From NCBI RefSeq assembly GCF_029338575.1, contig NZ_CP119992.1, positions 2,418,001 to 2,482,000 of the forward strand: a DNA stretch of 64,000 nt. Direction: 5' to 3'. The notes under the pieces are model-generated. The model saw nothing but the letters and a program-made list of their open reading frames with translations, did not search any database and was not told where the DNA came from. The translations under genes and the position numbers were made by a program. Positions 25,463 through 34,209 of this stretch are shown here, one piece after another (position 1 is the stretch's first letter; every line of letters begins with the position of its first letter). This DNA is from Halomarina halobia. GTDB taxonomy: Archaea; Halobacteriota; Halobacteria; Halobacteriales; Haloarculaceae.

Positions 25463-25698
25463 GCCGGAGCCGCATCCGAGTCGACCTCGACGTCACGGAA
25501 CTCGTCGATGTTCGCGTAGTAGTAGGCAAGTGCAGTGTGGACGTCCTCCAGCGTGAGTACGGGATAGAAGCCGACGATCTCGTCCGGCGAGTAACCGCTG
25601 TGCTCGTAGGCGCTGGCCACGTTTATCACGCGGATACCGGTGTCGTTTATCGTCGGCGCGCCGTCACTGTGCTTCGGGTCGCGGACGATTTCGGTCAT
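25459..25698 (-). CDS. DUF433 antitoxin
   Basis: 79 residues with the DUF433 helix-turn-helix pattern: PTINDTGIRVINVASAYEHSG, SPDEIVGFYPVLTLEDVHTALAYYY. DUF433 proteins pair with DUF5615 toxins and probably repress their own promoter. TATA GTTTATACC lies about 28 bases upstream (minus strand). Confidence 0.8.
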   Translation of the reverse strand: MTEIVRDPKHSDGAPTINDTGIRVINVASAYEHSGYSPDEIVGFYPVLTLEDVHTALAYYYANIDEFRDVEVDSDAAPA

Positions 25699-25720
25699 GG
25701 GTCGGATTTGGTCGTATTTC

Positions 25721-25731
25721 GGTATAAACTC
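25721..25731 (-). promoter_or_regulatory. TATA box of the DUF433/DUF5615 operon
   Basis: AGTTTATACC on the minus strand, about 28 bases before ATG 25698, fits a leaderless message. Confidence 0.6.
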
Positions 25732-25848
25732 ACGGTCGGATTCCGGCGCTGCTCGCCGGAGCGCGACCGCGTTCGGCGGTTCGAACGGCGTTAGCGGGAG
25801 GTGAGGTGAGCCGCGTCACCGCTGGACGAGCGATCTGCGAACCCACCG

Positions 25849-26250
25849 CTACGAGTTCCCCGAGGCTCTGCCTTTCCGTAGTTCGTCGAGGGCGATGCCC
25901 ACGTACAGCAATCCGACCAGGCGAGTCCCCGGGTACACCCACGGTTTCCACTCGCACTCGGCGGCGTCGGTGTACGCGAGTTCAGCGCCGTAGTCGACGT
26001 AGGCGCGTGGAAACGCGAGCGCGAGGATTCCGACGAGGCCGAGAAACTTCTTGAACGCGGAGTACGAGGCGTCGCTTCGCCACATGAGAATCAAGAAGGC
26101 GAGTCCCTCGATCCGCGCGCCGGGGACGACCCACGGCTTCAACTCGCAGTCGTCCGGATCGTCGAGCGCGATCCGCTCGGCGGCGTCGATGAGCGCCTCG
26201 GGCGAGAGGAGTTCGACGATGCCGACCGCCGTGAGTATCGTGCGGAGCAT
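25849..26250 (-). CDS. Membrane protein with an internal duplication
   Basis: 133 residues made of two repeats. Each has a hydrophobic helix, an acidic stretch, a single Cys and a C-E-x-K-P-W-V-x-P-G-x-R block: CELKPWVVPGARIEGL near 35-50 and CEWKPWVYPGTRLVGL near 99-114, each followed by a membrane helix. The duplication suggests a pseudo-symmetric membrane protein with a paired Cys/Trp site. No known family is recognised. Confidence 0.65.
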   Translation of the reverse strand: MLRTILTAVGIVELLSPEALIDAAERIALDDPDDCELKPWVVPGARIEGLAFLILMWRSDASYSAFKKFLGLVGILALAFPRAYVDYGAELAYTDAAECEWKPWVYPGTRLVGLLYVGIALDELRKGRASGNS

Positions 26251-26549
26251 AGCGTGCGTACCTCAGGGATCCAACGCGATGAATCCGTCTCTGCACGGAG
26301 CACGGCGTTCTACCGGCGCTGGCGTGACCGTCTGAGTGGTTGCGAGACGGTGCGACCGGGCGTTCCGGCGCGCGGCCGACGACGCTGGCGGAACGCACAT
26401 CGACTCCGGAGCTCCCCTATAAGATGTCTCACAGGGTTCCTGTTCCAGCAGAATTACTTTGCTCCGTCGCGTGAGGGGCATGTGAGAGAACGCCTCGCCC
26501 GATATGATCGACGGAAAGTACTTGTTACCTATGATACCGTTCGGACGCA
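26251..26549. other. Intergenic stretch upstream of moxR
   Basis: 299 bases without a convincing gene. It is visibly lower in GC near 26410-26540 and holds two A/T elements: CCCTATAAGATG (~26415) and TACTTGTTAC (~26519), the latter ~28 bases before the moxR start and thus the likely promoter. Confidence 0.5.
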
Positions 26550-27509
26550 ATGAGTGACAACGTGGCTGCCGACACGACGGGCGACGCGGACGACGTGGAG
26601 GCCGCGGGGGCGCTCGCCCGCCGCGTCGCCGAGAACGTGGAGCGCGTCATCGTCGGCCACCCGGACACCGTCGAGCACATCGTGACGGCGGTGCTCGCCC
26701 GGGGGCACGTCCTGCTGGAGGACGTGCCGGGCGTCGGGAAGACGATGCTCGCGCGCGCCGTCGCGCGGTCGGTGGACTGCACGTTCAAGCGCATCCAGTT
26801 CACGCCGGACCTGCTCCCGTCGGACGTGACCGGCGTGAACGTGTTCAACCAGCAGACCCGCGAGTTCGAGTTCCGTCCGGGCCCCATCTTCGCGAACGTG
26901 GTGCTGGGCGACGAGATCAACCGCGCGCCCCCGAAGACCCAGTCCGCGCTGCTCGAAGCCATGGAGGAGACGCAGGTGACCGTCGACGGCGAGACCCACG
27001 TCGTCCCCGATCCGTTCGTGGTCATCGCGACGCAGAACTCGGTCGAGCGCGACCGCACGTACGAACTGCCCGCGGCCGAACTCGACCGGTTCATGAAGAA
27101 GCTCCACCTCGGTTATCCGGACGCGGCCGACGAGTCGGAGGTGCTCGCGCGCGTCGTCGGCGACCACCCCATCGAGGGGCTCGACCCGGTGGCGACGGCC
27201 GAGGACGTGCGCGCCGCCCGACGGGCCGTCTCCCGCGTCCGCGTCGAGGCGGACGTCCGCGAGTACGTCACCGAACTGGCGCGCTACACGCGCGACCACG
27301 CCCAACTCGGCGTGAGCCCCCGCGGCTCGATCTCCCTCCTGCGCGCCGCCCAGGCGCGAGCGGTCCTCGACGGCCGCGACTACGTGATCCCGGACGACGT
27401 CCAGCGGGAGGCGGTCGTGACGCTCGCTCACCGCATCCGGGAGACCCCCGGCGGCGACCGGACGGCGCGCGACGTCGTGGGGGCGGCGCTCGACTCGACG
27501 CCGGTATGA
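26550..27509 (+). CDS. moxR: MoxR-type AAA+ ATPase
   Basis: 319 residues. Walker A PGVGKT (60-65), Walker B LGDEINRAPPKTQS (Asp121-Glu122), and the TQNSVERDRTYELPAAELDRF sensor region. MoxR ATPases act as chaperone-like motors for maturation of other proteins. First gene of a three-gene operon with 4-base overlaps (moxR, DUF58, transglutaminase), a widely conserved cell-surface or protein-maturation cluster. Confidence 0.9.
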   Translation: MSDNVAADTTGDADDVEAAGALARRVAENVERVIVGHPDTVEHIVTAVLARGHVLLEDVPGVGKTMLARAVARSVDCTFKRIQFTPDLLPSDVTGVNVFNQQTREFEFRPGPIFANVVLGDEINRAPPKTQSALLEAMEETQVTVDGETHVVPDPFVVIATQNSVERDRTYELPAAELDRFMKKLHLGYPDAADESEVLARVVGDHPIEGLDPVATAEDVRAARRAVSRVRVEADVREYVTELARYTRDHAQLGVSPRGSISLLRAAQARAVLDGRDYVIPDDVQREAVVTLAHRIRETPGGDRTARDVVGAALDSTPV

Positions 27510-28492
27510 GGCCGACGGCACGCGGCGTCACGGTCGTCGTGATCGCCGCCCTGGCGTTCGTCTTCGCGGCGACGTTCGGCCAGGAGGGGCTCAACGCGGT
27601 CGCCGCGCCGGCGCTCATCGCCCTGCTCGCGGGTGCGGTCCAGGTGCGCTCCGGCGGCCGTCCCGAGGTCGAGCGCATGGTCCCCGCGCCGGGGTTTCCG
27701 AACGACGCGCGGACGATGCGGATCCGCGTCGACGCGAACGGTCCCGCGACCGTCACCGACCGCCTCGGGCGCGGCCTCCGGCCCCGCGAGTACGTCCGCG
27801 AGATCTCCGGCGCGACCACCGTCGAGTACGAGTTCGACCTCGTCCACCGCGGCGCCCACGACGTCGGCCCGCTCACCGTCACGGCGTACGACGCGCTGGG
27901 GCTGTTCGAGCGCACGTACCGGTTTTCGACGGACGAACGCGTGCTCGTCTATCCCGAGGTCCGGCCCGTGACCCCGGGCGGCGCGTTCGCGGAGATCGTC
28001 GACCGGACGGGGACGACCGAGCGCCAGGCGTTCGACGACCTCCGCGAGTACGCCCCGGGCGACGCGCTCCGCGACATCCACTGGAAGTCGAGCGCGAAAC
28101 GACAGGAGGAGTTCGTCGTCATGGAGTTCGCCGACGAGGACACCGGGACGGTCGCCATCGCGTGCGAGGCCGCCGCGGGTGATCGCGGCCGGAACGCGGA
28201 CCGGATGGCGACGGCGACGGCCAGCATCGCCGCGTACCTCCTCGACCACGGCGTCGAGGTGGCGCTGACGACGCCCGGCGGGCACCTCGATCGGGGGCTC
28301 GGCGACCGCCACCGCCTCGCCGTGTTGGAACTGCTGGCGCGCACCCCGCCCGGCCGGCTCGGTGCGGCCGACCTCGACCGCGCCGACGTGCGCGTCAGCG
28401 CCGACGCCCGCGGTCGGGTGACCGTCGACGTTCGGGGGCGGACGGTCTCGTTCGACGATATCGCCGCCGACCGGGGGGTGGTCCCGGCGTGA
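27506..28492 (+). CDS. DUF58 protein
   Basis: 328 residues. Two N-terminal membrane segments (about 8-45), a beta domain with immunoglobulin-like pattern (VDANGPATVTDRLGRGL) and the DUF58 core DDLREYAPGDALRDIHWKSSAKR (near 178-200), followed by a von Willebrand A-like region. DUF58 proteins are partners of MoxR. The start overlaps moxR by 4 bases (ATGA). Confidence 0.88.
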   Translation: MRPTARGVTVVVIAALAFVFAATFGQEGLNAVAAPALIALLAGAVQVRSGGRPEVERMVPAPGFPNDARTMRIRVDANGPATVTDRLGRGLRPREYVREISGATTVEYEFDLVHRGAHDVGPLTVTAYDALGLFERTYRFSTDERVLVYPEVRPVTPGGAFAEIVDRTGTTERQAFDDLREYAPGDALRDIHWKSSAKRQEEFVVMEFADEDTGTVAIACEAAAGDRGRNADRMATATASIAAYLLDHGVEVALTTPGGHLDRGLGDRHRLAVLELLARTPPGRLGAADLDRADVRVSADARGRVTVDVRGRTVSFDDIAADRGVVPA

Positions 28493-30675
28493 GCGCACGG
28501 TGGCGGTCACCGGTCGACGGCCCCCGGATCGTCGCCGTCGCGTCGATGGGTCTCCTCACCGCATCGTACCTGAGCGTCCTCTACGGGATCGTCGACGTCA
28601 CTGGTGATCCGACGCTGTTACTCGCGCTCGCCGGGGGGTCGCTCCTCGCGGGCGTCGCGCTCGCCCGGGTGCTCCCCCCGATCGGCGGCGTCCTGCTCAC
28701 CGCCGCGCTCGCCGTCGGCGGCGGGTTGCTCTACCTCCCGACGATCCCGAACACGTACGCGCCGGGTGACCAGGTCCAGTTCATCTGGGCCGACGTCGTG
28801 GCGCTGCTGACGGGACTGTCCATCCTCCGCATCATCAACGCCGAGGTCTGGGCGCTCGCGGTCGCGCCGGTGCCGGTCTTCCTCTCGTGGTACCTGACGG
28901 CGCGGCGTCGATACGGCCTCGCGGCGGCCGTCGGCGGCGCGGCGCTGCTGTTCTTCGTCCTCACGGGCGACGCGAGCGTGATGACCGCGCTGTTCGGGGT
29001 CGTCGCGATCGCTGCGGTCCTCGGGGTGGGCGACCTCGACCGCCGCGGCGGTCGGCTCGCGGACGCGGACGGCGTGGCGCTCGTCGTCGCCGCGATGGTC
29101 GTGCTCACCGTCTCGGCGAGCGTCGTCCCGACCGGTTCGGGCCAGCCGCTGCTCCCGACGGACGACCCCGACGCCGAGACCGTCGAGGCGAGCCTGGTGA
29201 ACGACGACGGCGAGTTCGCCATGCAGGGGGCGATCAGCCTCAGCCCCGAGGTCCGCTTCACCGTCGAGAGCCAACAGGGGAGCTACTGGCGCGTCGGCGC
29301 CTACGACCGCTACACGGGCGACGGGTGGATACGGACCGCGGAGTCGCGACCGTACAGCGCCGACGCGCTCGACCCACCCGAGGGACCGACCCGGACCGTC
29401 CGTCAGACCGTCACCGCGGAGGGCGATCTGAACGTGATGCCGGCGGCGTGGAAACCGGTCTCGACGTCGGGGTATTCCGCGCGCGTGACGGACTTCGGCG
29501 GCGTGACGCCCGGCGAGCCGTTGAGCGAGGGCGACAACTACACCGTCGTCAGTCAGGTCCCAACGTCCCAACCGGAGCAACTGCGCGACGCGGGCACCGC
29601 CTATCCCGACGACGTGGAGCAGCGCTTCACGCAGCTCCCCGACAGCACGCCGGACCGGGTCGGGGAGTTCACCGACCGCCTCACCGCGAACGCGGACAAC
29701 CCCTACGACACCGCGCGGGTCGTCGAGACCTACCTCGAGGAGGAGAAGGCGTACTCCCTCGACGTGCGTAAGCCGAGCGGGGACGTCGCCGATCAGTTCC
29801 TCTTCGAGATGGAGGCGGGCTACTGCACCTACTACGCGACGACGATGGTGACGATGCTCCGCTCGCAGGACATCCCCGCCCGTCTCGTGGTCGGGTACAC
29901 CGAGGGCGAGCGGGTCGGCTCCGACGAGTGGGTCGTCCGCGGCCTCGACGCGCACGCGTGGGTCGAGGTCTACTTCCCCGGTCACGGCTGGGTGGCGTTC
30001 GACCCGACCCCCTCCGGTCCGCGCGAGTCGGCAGAGCAGTCGAGCATCGAGTCGGCCCGCGAGAACGGCACGGCGAACGTCGACACCAACGAGACGCGCC
30101 CGACGCCCACCCCGACCCCGGACAACGAGAGTACCGACGACCCGTCGCCGACGCCGACCGACAACGGCTCCGAGCCCAACGGCACGAACGGGACGGCCGG
30201 TCCGCCCGATGAGACGCCCGGCGGCGTCGCCGGTCCCGACGGACCCGGTACGGAGGGCGGCGGGGACGGCGGCGACGACGCCGACGGCGGGTTCCAGTTC
30301 ACGCTCCCCACGCGCGAGGAACTCGCGCTGGGTCTCGTCGTCGCGGTGGGGTTGGCCGCGGGGGCCAGGCGGTCGGGCGTCGCCGACCGCGCCTACCGCG
30401 CCCTCTGGTTGCGCCGTCAGCCGCGCACCGACGACCCGTCGGCGGACGTGAGGCGGGCGTTCGCGCGCCTCGAGTACCTCTTCGAGCGGACACGCCGCGC
30501 CCGCGATCCGGCCGAGACGCCGCGACAGTACCTCGAGACGCTCCCCGACGCGCGCGCCCGCCGGGTGGGCGAGATATACGAGCAGGCGGTCTACGCCGGA
30601 CGGTCGAGCCGCGACCTCGCCGACGAGGCCATCGCGCTCGTGGACGACCTCGTCGACGACGAGACGCGGCTGTAG
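28489..30675 (+). CDS. TgpA-like membrane transglutaminase/protease
   Basis: 728 residues. Six or more N-terminal membrane helices (~1-220), an exported transglutaminase core with catalytic Cys446 (EAGYCTYYATT), His489 (LDAHAWVEV) and Asp505 (VAFDPTP), a Thr/Pro/Asn-rich linker (~515-600), another membrane helix (~615) and a cytosolic DUF4129-like tail (RTDDPSADVRRAFARLEYL). It is the last gene of the moxR operon, overlapping DUF58 by 4 bases. Probably it processes or cross-links surface proteins. Confidence 0.88.
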   Translation: MSARWRSPVDGPRIVAVASMGLLTASYLSVLYGIVDVTGDPTLLLALAGGSLLAGVALARVLPPIGGVLLTAALAVGGGLLYLPTIPNTYAPGDQVQFIWADVVALLTGLSILRIINAEVWALAVAPVPVFLSWYLTARRRYGLAAAVGGAALLFFVLTGDASVMTALFGVVAIAAVLGVGDLDRRGGRLADADGVALVVAAMVVLTVSASVVPTGSGQPLLPTDDPDAETVEASLVNDDGEFAMQGAISLSPEVRFTVESQQGSYWRVGAYDRYTGDGWIRTAESRPYSADALDPPEGPTRTVRQTVTAEGDLNVMPAAWKPVSTSGYSARVTDFGGVTPGEPLSEGDNYTVVSQVPTSQPEQLRDAGTAYPDDVEQRFTQLPDSTPDRVGEFTDRLTANADNPYDTARVVETYLEEEKAYSLDVRKPSGDVADQFLFEMEAGYCTYYATTMVTMLRSQDIPARLVVGYTEGERVGSDEWVVRGLDAHAWVEVYFPGHGWVAFDPTPSGPRESAEQSSIESARENGTANVDTNETRPTPTPTPDNESTDDPSPTPTDNGSEPNGTNGTAGPPDETPGGVAGPDGPGTEGGGDGGDDADGGFQFTLPTREELALGLVVAVGLAAGARRSGVADRAYRALWLRRQPRTDDPSADVRRAFARLEYLFERTRRARDPAETPRQYLETLPDARARRVGEIYEQAVYAGRSSRDLADEAIALVDDLVDDETRL

Positions 30676-30785
30676 GCCCGCAGGGTCGTTCTGCGTGCGT
30701 GGGTCACTCTGCCGAACCGCGAACGAATCCGCTCGCGCCCACGCGTTCCGAGTCTCCCGTTTCTCCTCCTGTGAGTCCCGACAAC

Positions 30786-30795
30786 GTTTAATATG
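30786..30795 (+). promoter_or_regulatory. TATA box of the aIF1 gene
   Basis: GTTTAATATG lies about 29 bases before ATG 30820; leaderless. Confidence 0.65.
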
Positions 30796-30807
30796 GGCAT
30801 CGAGTAG

Positions 30808-31113
<306 letters not shown>

Positions 31114-31226
31114 CACCCTCGCGCTTTCTTCCGTCGTCCACCACCGAGTAGTGGCGGCACCGTCGACCTCGCGTCGCCGCCGGGGACAGTCGCCGACGCC
31201 TGATTTTCCGTCGTTTCGTGCAGGAC

Positions 31227-31236
31227 AGTTAATAGA
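31227..31236 (+). promoter_or_regulatory. TATA box of the Ser/Pro-rich membrane protein gene
   Basis: AGTTAATAGA about 27 bases before ATG 31258. Confidence 0.55.
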
Positions 31237-31257
31237 TCCCGCGGAGATGACAATCCA

Positions 31258-32001
31258 ATGCCATCGGACTCTCGACGTCGCGGACCTCGCTCGCCGCACC
31301 CGGGGTCGTCGGCCGACGACGGCGACTCCGCGCTCGAATCGATCGGGGTCCTCGCGCTGGTCGTGATCGCCGGACTCGTCGTCGTCGCCGTCGCGGGCGC
31401 AATCGCGCTGTGGACCCTCCCGAGCCTCGTCGATCAGTCGGACGCATCCGGAGGTGCGTCCGATCCCGGAGACGCCGTCGGCGCGGTCGGAAACGGGACG
31501 CCGTCGGCGGAGCCGCCCTCTTCGTCCGACGACCGGACGGACGAACCGGCCCGCTCCGCGGAGGGGTCGTTCACCGGATCGCCCGCCCAGTCTCCGACCG
31601 CGTCCCCCTCTTCCGAACCGGCGCGGACGGACTCCCCGACGCCTACACCCGCGCCGGACGCCGCGGAGACGCCCGAGTCGACCCCGACGCCCGCGCCGAC
31701 CGAGACGCCGGCGTCGGGACCGACCTCCGAGTCGCCCTCGGAGCAGCCCTCCTCCGAGCAACCGCCCTCGGAGCGATCGTCCGCGGGGCAGCCGTCCGAT
31801 CCGTCTACGCCCTCCGCGGACGCGCCCGACTTCGTCGACCCGGGGAACGGCGGGGACCGTGCCGCCGAGCGCGACGGCGGTAGCTACAGCGAGGAGTGGG
31901 GCGTCCCCGAAAACGGGGACGGTCCGGCGAGTGACGTCTGGAGCGGCGACTCGGCGGGGGAACTGGAGTGGCAGAACGCCTCGAGCGAGAACGCCCTGTA
32001 A
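31258..32001 (+). CDS. Single-helix protein with Ser/Thr/Pro/Glu-rich extracellular tail
   Basis: 247 residues. A basic N-terminus (SRRRGPRSPHPG), one membrane helix (28-53), then ~150 residues of Ser/Pro/Thr/Glu low complexity with repeated PTPAP and SEQPSSEQPPSE units, and a more ordered C-terminus (EEWGVPENGDG.. VWSG.. LEWQN). Probably a membrane-anchored stalk; no enzyme motif. Confidence 0.65.
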   Translation: MPSDSRRRGPRSPHPGSSADDGDSALESIGVLALVVIAGLVVVAVAGAIALWTLPSLVDQSDASGGASDPGDAVGAVGNGTPSAEPPSSSDDRTDEPARSAEGSFTGSPAQSPTASPSSEPARTDSPTPTPAPDAAETPESTPTPAPTETPASGPTSESPSEQPSSEQPPSERSSAGQPSDPSTPSADAPDFVDPGNGGDRAAERDGGSYSEEWGVPENGDGPASDVWSGDSAGELEWQNASSENAL

Positions 32002-32035
32002 GGTAGAGATCGGCGCGCCGACGGCCGTCCTCCGG

Positions 32036-32422
32036 TCAGAACGGCGCGTCCGAGCCCTCGCTCGCCGCCCGCGCCCCCCGTTCGGCTCCGTCGGTCCGGC
32101 CGTTTTCACCGGTCTCGAAGCCGTAGTCCCAGCCCTCGAGCCCCTCGCGGAGGCTCTCGACGGTCGCCTCGTTCGTCCCCTCGTAGGACTTGATGAGGCG
32201 GGCGGCCTGGACCGAGGACTGACCCATCGGACAGATCGTGACGATGCGGTCTGCCCCGTCGAGTTCCTCGATCCGTCGGGGGAGTTCCGCGAACGGGATG
32301 TTCTCGCTACCAGGGATGTGTCCCCGCTCGAACGCCGCCGAGGAGCGGATGTCGACGAGGCGGACGTCCGCCCCCTCGTCTACCAGCTCCTTCAGTTCGT
32401 CCACGGAGATCTCGTCGTCCAT
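32036..32422 (-). CDS. Rhodanese-domain protein
   Basis: 128 residues from ATG 32422. Single rhodanese domain: VRLVDIRSSAAFERGHIPGS and active-site Cys64 in TICPMGQSS. It transfers sulfane sulfur to an acceptor; the partner is unknown. The C-terminal ~25 residues are disordered. TATA GATTTATCT at 32447-32454 (minus strand) supports the start; the long upstream frame is an artefact of the hairpin region. Confidence 0.88.
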   Translation of the reverse strand: MDDEISVDELKELVDEGADVRLVDIRSSAAFERGHIPGSENIPFAELPRRIEELDGADRIVTICPMGQSSVQAARLIKSYEGTNEATVESLREGLEGWDYGFETGENGRTDGAERGARAASEGSDAPF

Positions 32423-32520
32423 GTGCGTGGAGAGCGCCCCCGGCCAGATAAATCCTGAGTCGCCGGGCGTCGGTAGCGTTCGGATGTGTCCGTGAGCTAT
32501 CCCGACGTTCGTTCTGCAGC

Positions 32521-32676
32521 CACCTCGAAAGCCCCGGGACGCTGGAGTCGAGGGCCTCGCTGCGCGCCTCGCTCCGCTGCGGTGCTTGCATCGGCCGTCT
32601 TCCTCCAGTGCCCCGCCCCTTTCGGTCCCACCCACCGCGGTGGTTTGACCAGCCACCGCGGGCGGCTTTCGAGGTG
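32521..32676. repeat. Nested inverted-repeat element (156 nt)
   Basis: Outer arms CACCTCGAAAGCC (32521-32533) and GGCTTTCGAGGTG (32664-32676) are perfect complements. Inside, CCGCGGTGG/CCACCGCGG (32635-32661) forms a second hairpin beside the palindrome CCACCGCGGTGG. The central part holds GCCCCTTTCGGTCCCACCC, close to the loop of the hairpin at 36936-36974. It fills most of a 316-bp gap without genes. Candidates are a structured RNA or a MITE-like repeat. Confidence 0.6.
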
Positions 32677-32738
32677 TCCTCGGTCACGGTCCTGGCACGT
32701 CATACCGTACTCTACGCGATCTCACCGGGCACTGCGGC

Positions 32739-33368
32739 TCAGTCCAACAATCCCTCGCGCTCGGCGAGCAGGACGCCCTCGATCGTCGCGTCGTTCGTGG
32801 GGTCCTCGCGCACCCGATCCAGCGCGCCGTCGATCGGCACCCGCGTCACCTCGATGAACTCGTTGGTGTCGAGCGCCCGCTCTGCGGGTTCGAGGTCGGT
32901 CGCGAAGACGTGTCCCCGGCGGTGGCGCAGCACGCCCGTGGAGGCCCAGACGGCCTCGAGGAACCGGACGGTTCCCGGCGCGTACCCCGTCTCCTCGGCC
33001 AGTTCGCGGGCGGCGGCCCGCTCGTACGCCTCCGGCGGGACCGCCCCCTGCGGTTCGAGCGTTCCCGCGGGCGCGTCGCCCTCGGCGGTTTCACCGCCTC
33101 GGCGGCGGCGTCCCCGAGGAACGTCGTCCTCCTCTACGATGCCCGCGGGGAGCTCCAGGCAGCGCTCGCGGATCGGCGGGCGGTACTGCTCGACCATGAC
33201 GAGCTCGTCGCCGTCCCGGGCGACGACGACGGCCGCCGGCGGGAGCTCGGCCCAGTAGTAGCGCTTCTCGGTGCCGTCGGGCTGGCGCAGCAGGTCGTAC
33301 CCGCCGGTGTACCAGCCCGTCTCGTACTCGACGACCGACTCGATGCGCTCCCAGTCGTCCGGTATCAT
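32739..33368 (-). CDS. Nudix hydrolase, ADP-ribose pyrophosphatase-like
   Basis: 209 residues from ATG 33368. VMVEQYRPPIRERCLELPAG marks ADP-ribose pyrophosphatase-like Nudix enzymes, and the Nudix box ends AARELAEETGY. Between the LPAG.. and RELAEE halves is a charged ~35-residue insertion (RGRRRRGGETAEGDAPAG), unusual in the middle of a catalytic motif and perhaps a loop expansion. Last gene of a four-gene operon, overlapping the upstream gene by 4 bases. Confidence 0.85.
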   Translation of the reverse strand: MIPDDWERIESVVEYETGWYTGGYDLLRQPDGTEKRYYWAELPPAAVVVARDGDELVMVEQYRPPIRERCLELPAGIVEEDDVPRGRRRRGGETAEGDAPAGTLEPQGAVPPEAYERAAARELAEETGYAPGTVRFLEAVWASTGVLRHRRGHVFATDLEPAERALDTNEFIEVTRVPIDGALDRVREDPTNDATIEGVLLAEREGLLD

Positions 33369-33772
33369 CGGGTCCCCCCGACGAGTCTCACCCTGTAGAC
33401 GGTTCCGTCCCTCGTGACGTGGGCGGTCGTCCCGTTCACCGCGCCGCCGTCGCGGCCCGCCTCGTCCCGGTCGCGCTGGTCGAGTTCGTTCAGTTCGTCG
33501 AACGGCGAGTGGGTGAACGCCTCCTTGAACCCGGTCGGCCCCTCGTAGTACGCGCTCGATCGCCCGTCCGACAGCGCCTCGGTGGTGTAGGGGAAGCGCC
33601 GCTCGGAGAGGTCGGCGGCGTCGACCGTCGGCCCCTCGTATTCCGGCACCTCGGTCGCCGCGAGGTAGTAGGGGTCGCCCGAGCGGAGGTAGCTCGGCAG
33701 CGCCCCCAGCGCGAGCAGGAGGACGCCGAGGACGGCGAGGCCGACGACGAGGTTGCGCGTGACCCGCCTCAC
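33365..33772 (-). CDS. Membrane-anchored small protein of the Nudix operon
   Basis: 135 residues: basic N-terminus, one membrane helix (8-28), then an extracytoplasmic domain (PYYLAATEVPEYEGP... RRFPYTTEALSDG... VTRDGTVYRVRL). Overlaps both neighbours by 4 bases, so it is co-translated. Function unknown. Confidence 0.7.
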   Translation of the reverse strand: MRRVTRNLVVGLAVLGVLLLALGALPSYLRSGDPYYLAATEVPEYEGPTVDAADLSERRFPYTTEALSDGRSSAYYEGPTGFKEAFTHSPFDELNELDQRDRDEAGRDGGAVNGTTAHVTRDGTVYRVRLVGGTR

Positions 33773-34185
33773 GCGAGGACCTCGCGGTAGTGCTCGGCGA
33801 AGGCGATGCGCCGCAGGGTGGCGACGGCGGCCGCCTCCTCGTTCTGGTAGGTCGTCGCGACGACGACCCCGGCGAAGGGGACGACGTGCCAGGCGACGAA
33901 GTCGACGTTCTCGCTCCCGTGCGCGTCGAGCGCCTCCCCACGGCCGTCGAACCAGGCGTCGAACTCCCCGCGGTCGCCGACGCGGACTTCGAGCAGGGAG
34001 GCGAACAGCGCGTCCCGCGCGGTGGCGATCACGTCGGCGTCGACGCGCTCCTCGTACTCCGCGCGGTCGAAGTCCATCGCGCGGGCGACCTCCCGGACGA
34101 CGGTCCGCGCCGCGGGGCCACAGGACTCGTACGCCGCGCGGGCCGCCTCGGGCGAGTCGGGGGCCAGCGTGCCCTCTGTGTGCAT
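33769..34185 (-). CDS. Conserved haloarchaeal protein (DUF5809-like)
   Basis: 138 residues from ATG 34185. Helical, with YESCGPAARTVVREVARAM, an acidic EEYEERV region and a C-terminal VAWHVVPFAGVVVATTYQNEE... AEHYREVL core. I associate it with a haloarchaea-only family found beside the zinc protein that follows upstream. Function unknown. Confidence 0.7.
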   Translation of the reverse strand: MHTEGTLAPDSPEAARAAYESCGPAARTVVREVARAMDFDRAEYEERVDADVIATARDALFASLLEVRVGDRGEFDAWFDGRGEALDAHGSENVDFVAWHVVPFAGVVVATTYQNEEAAAVATLRRIAFAEHYREVLA

Positions 34186-34209
34186 ACCGGCGCTACTCAC
34201 GGCGCGTAG

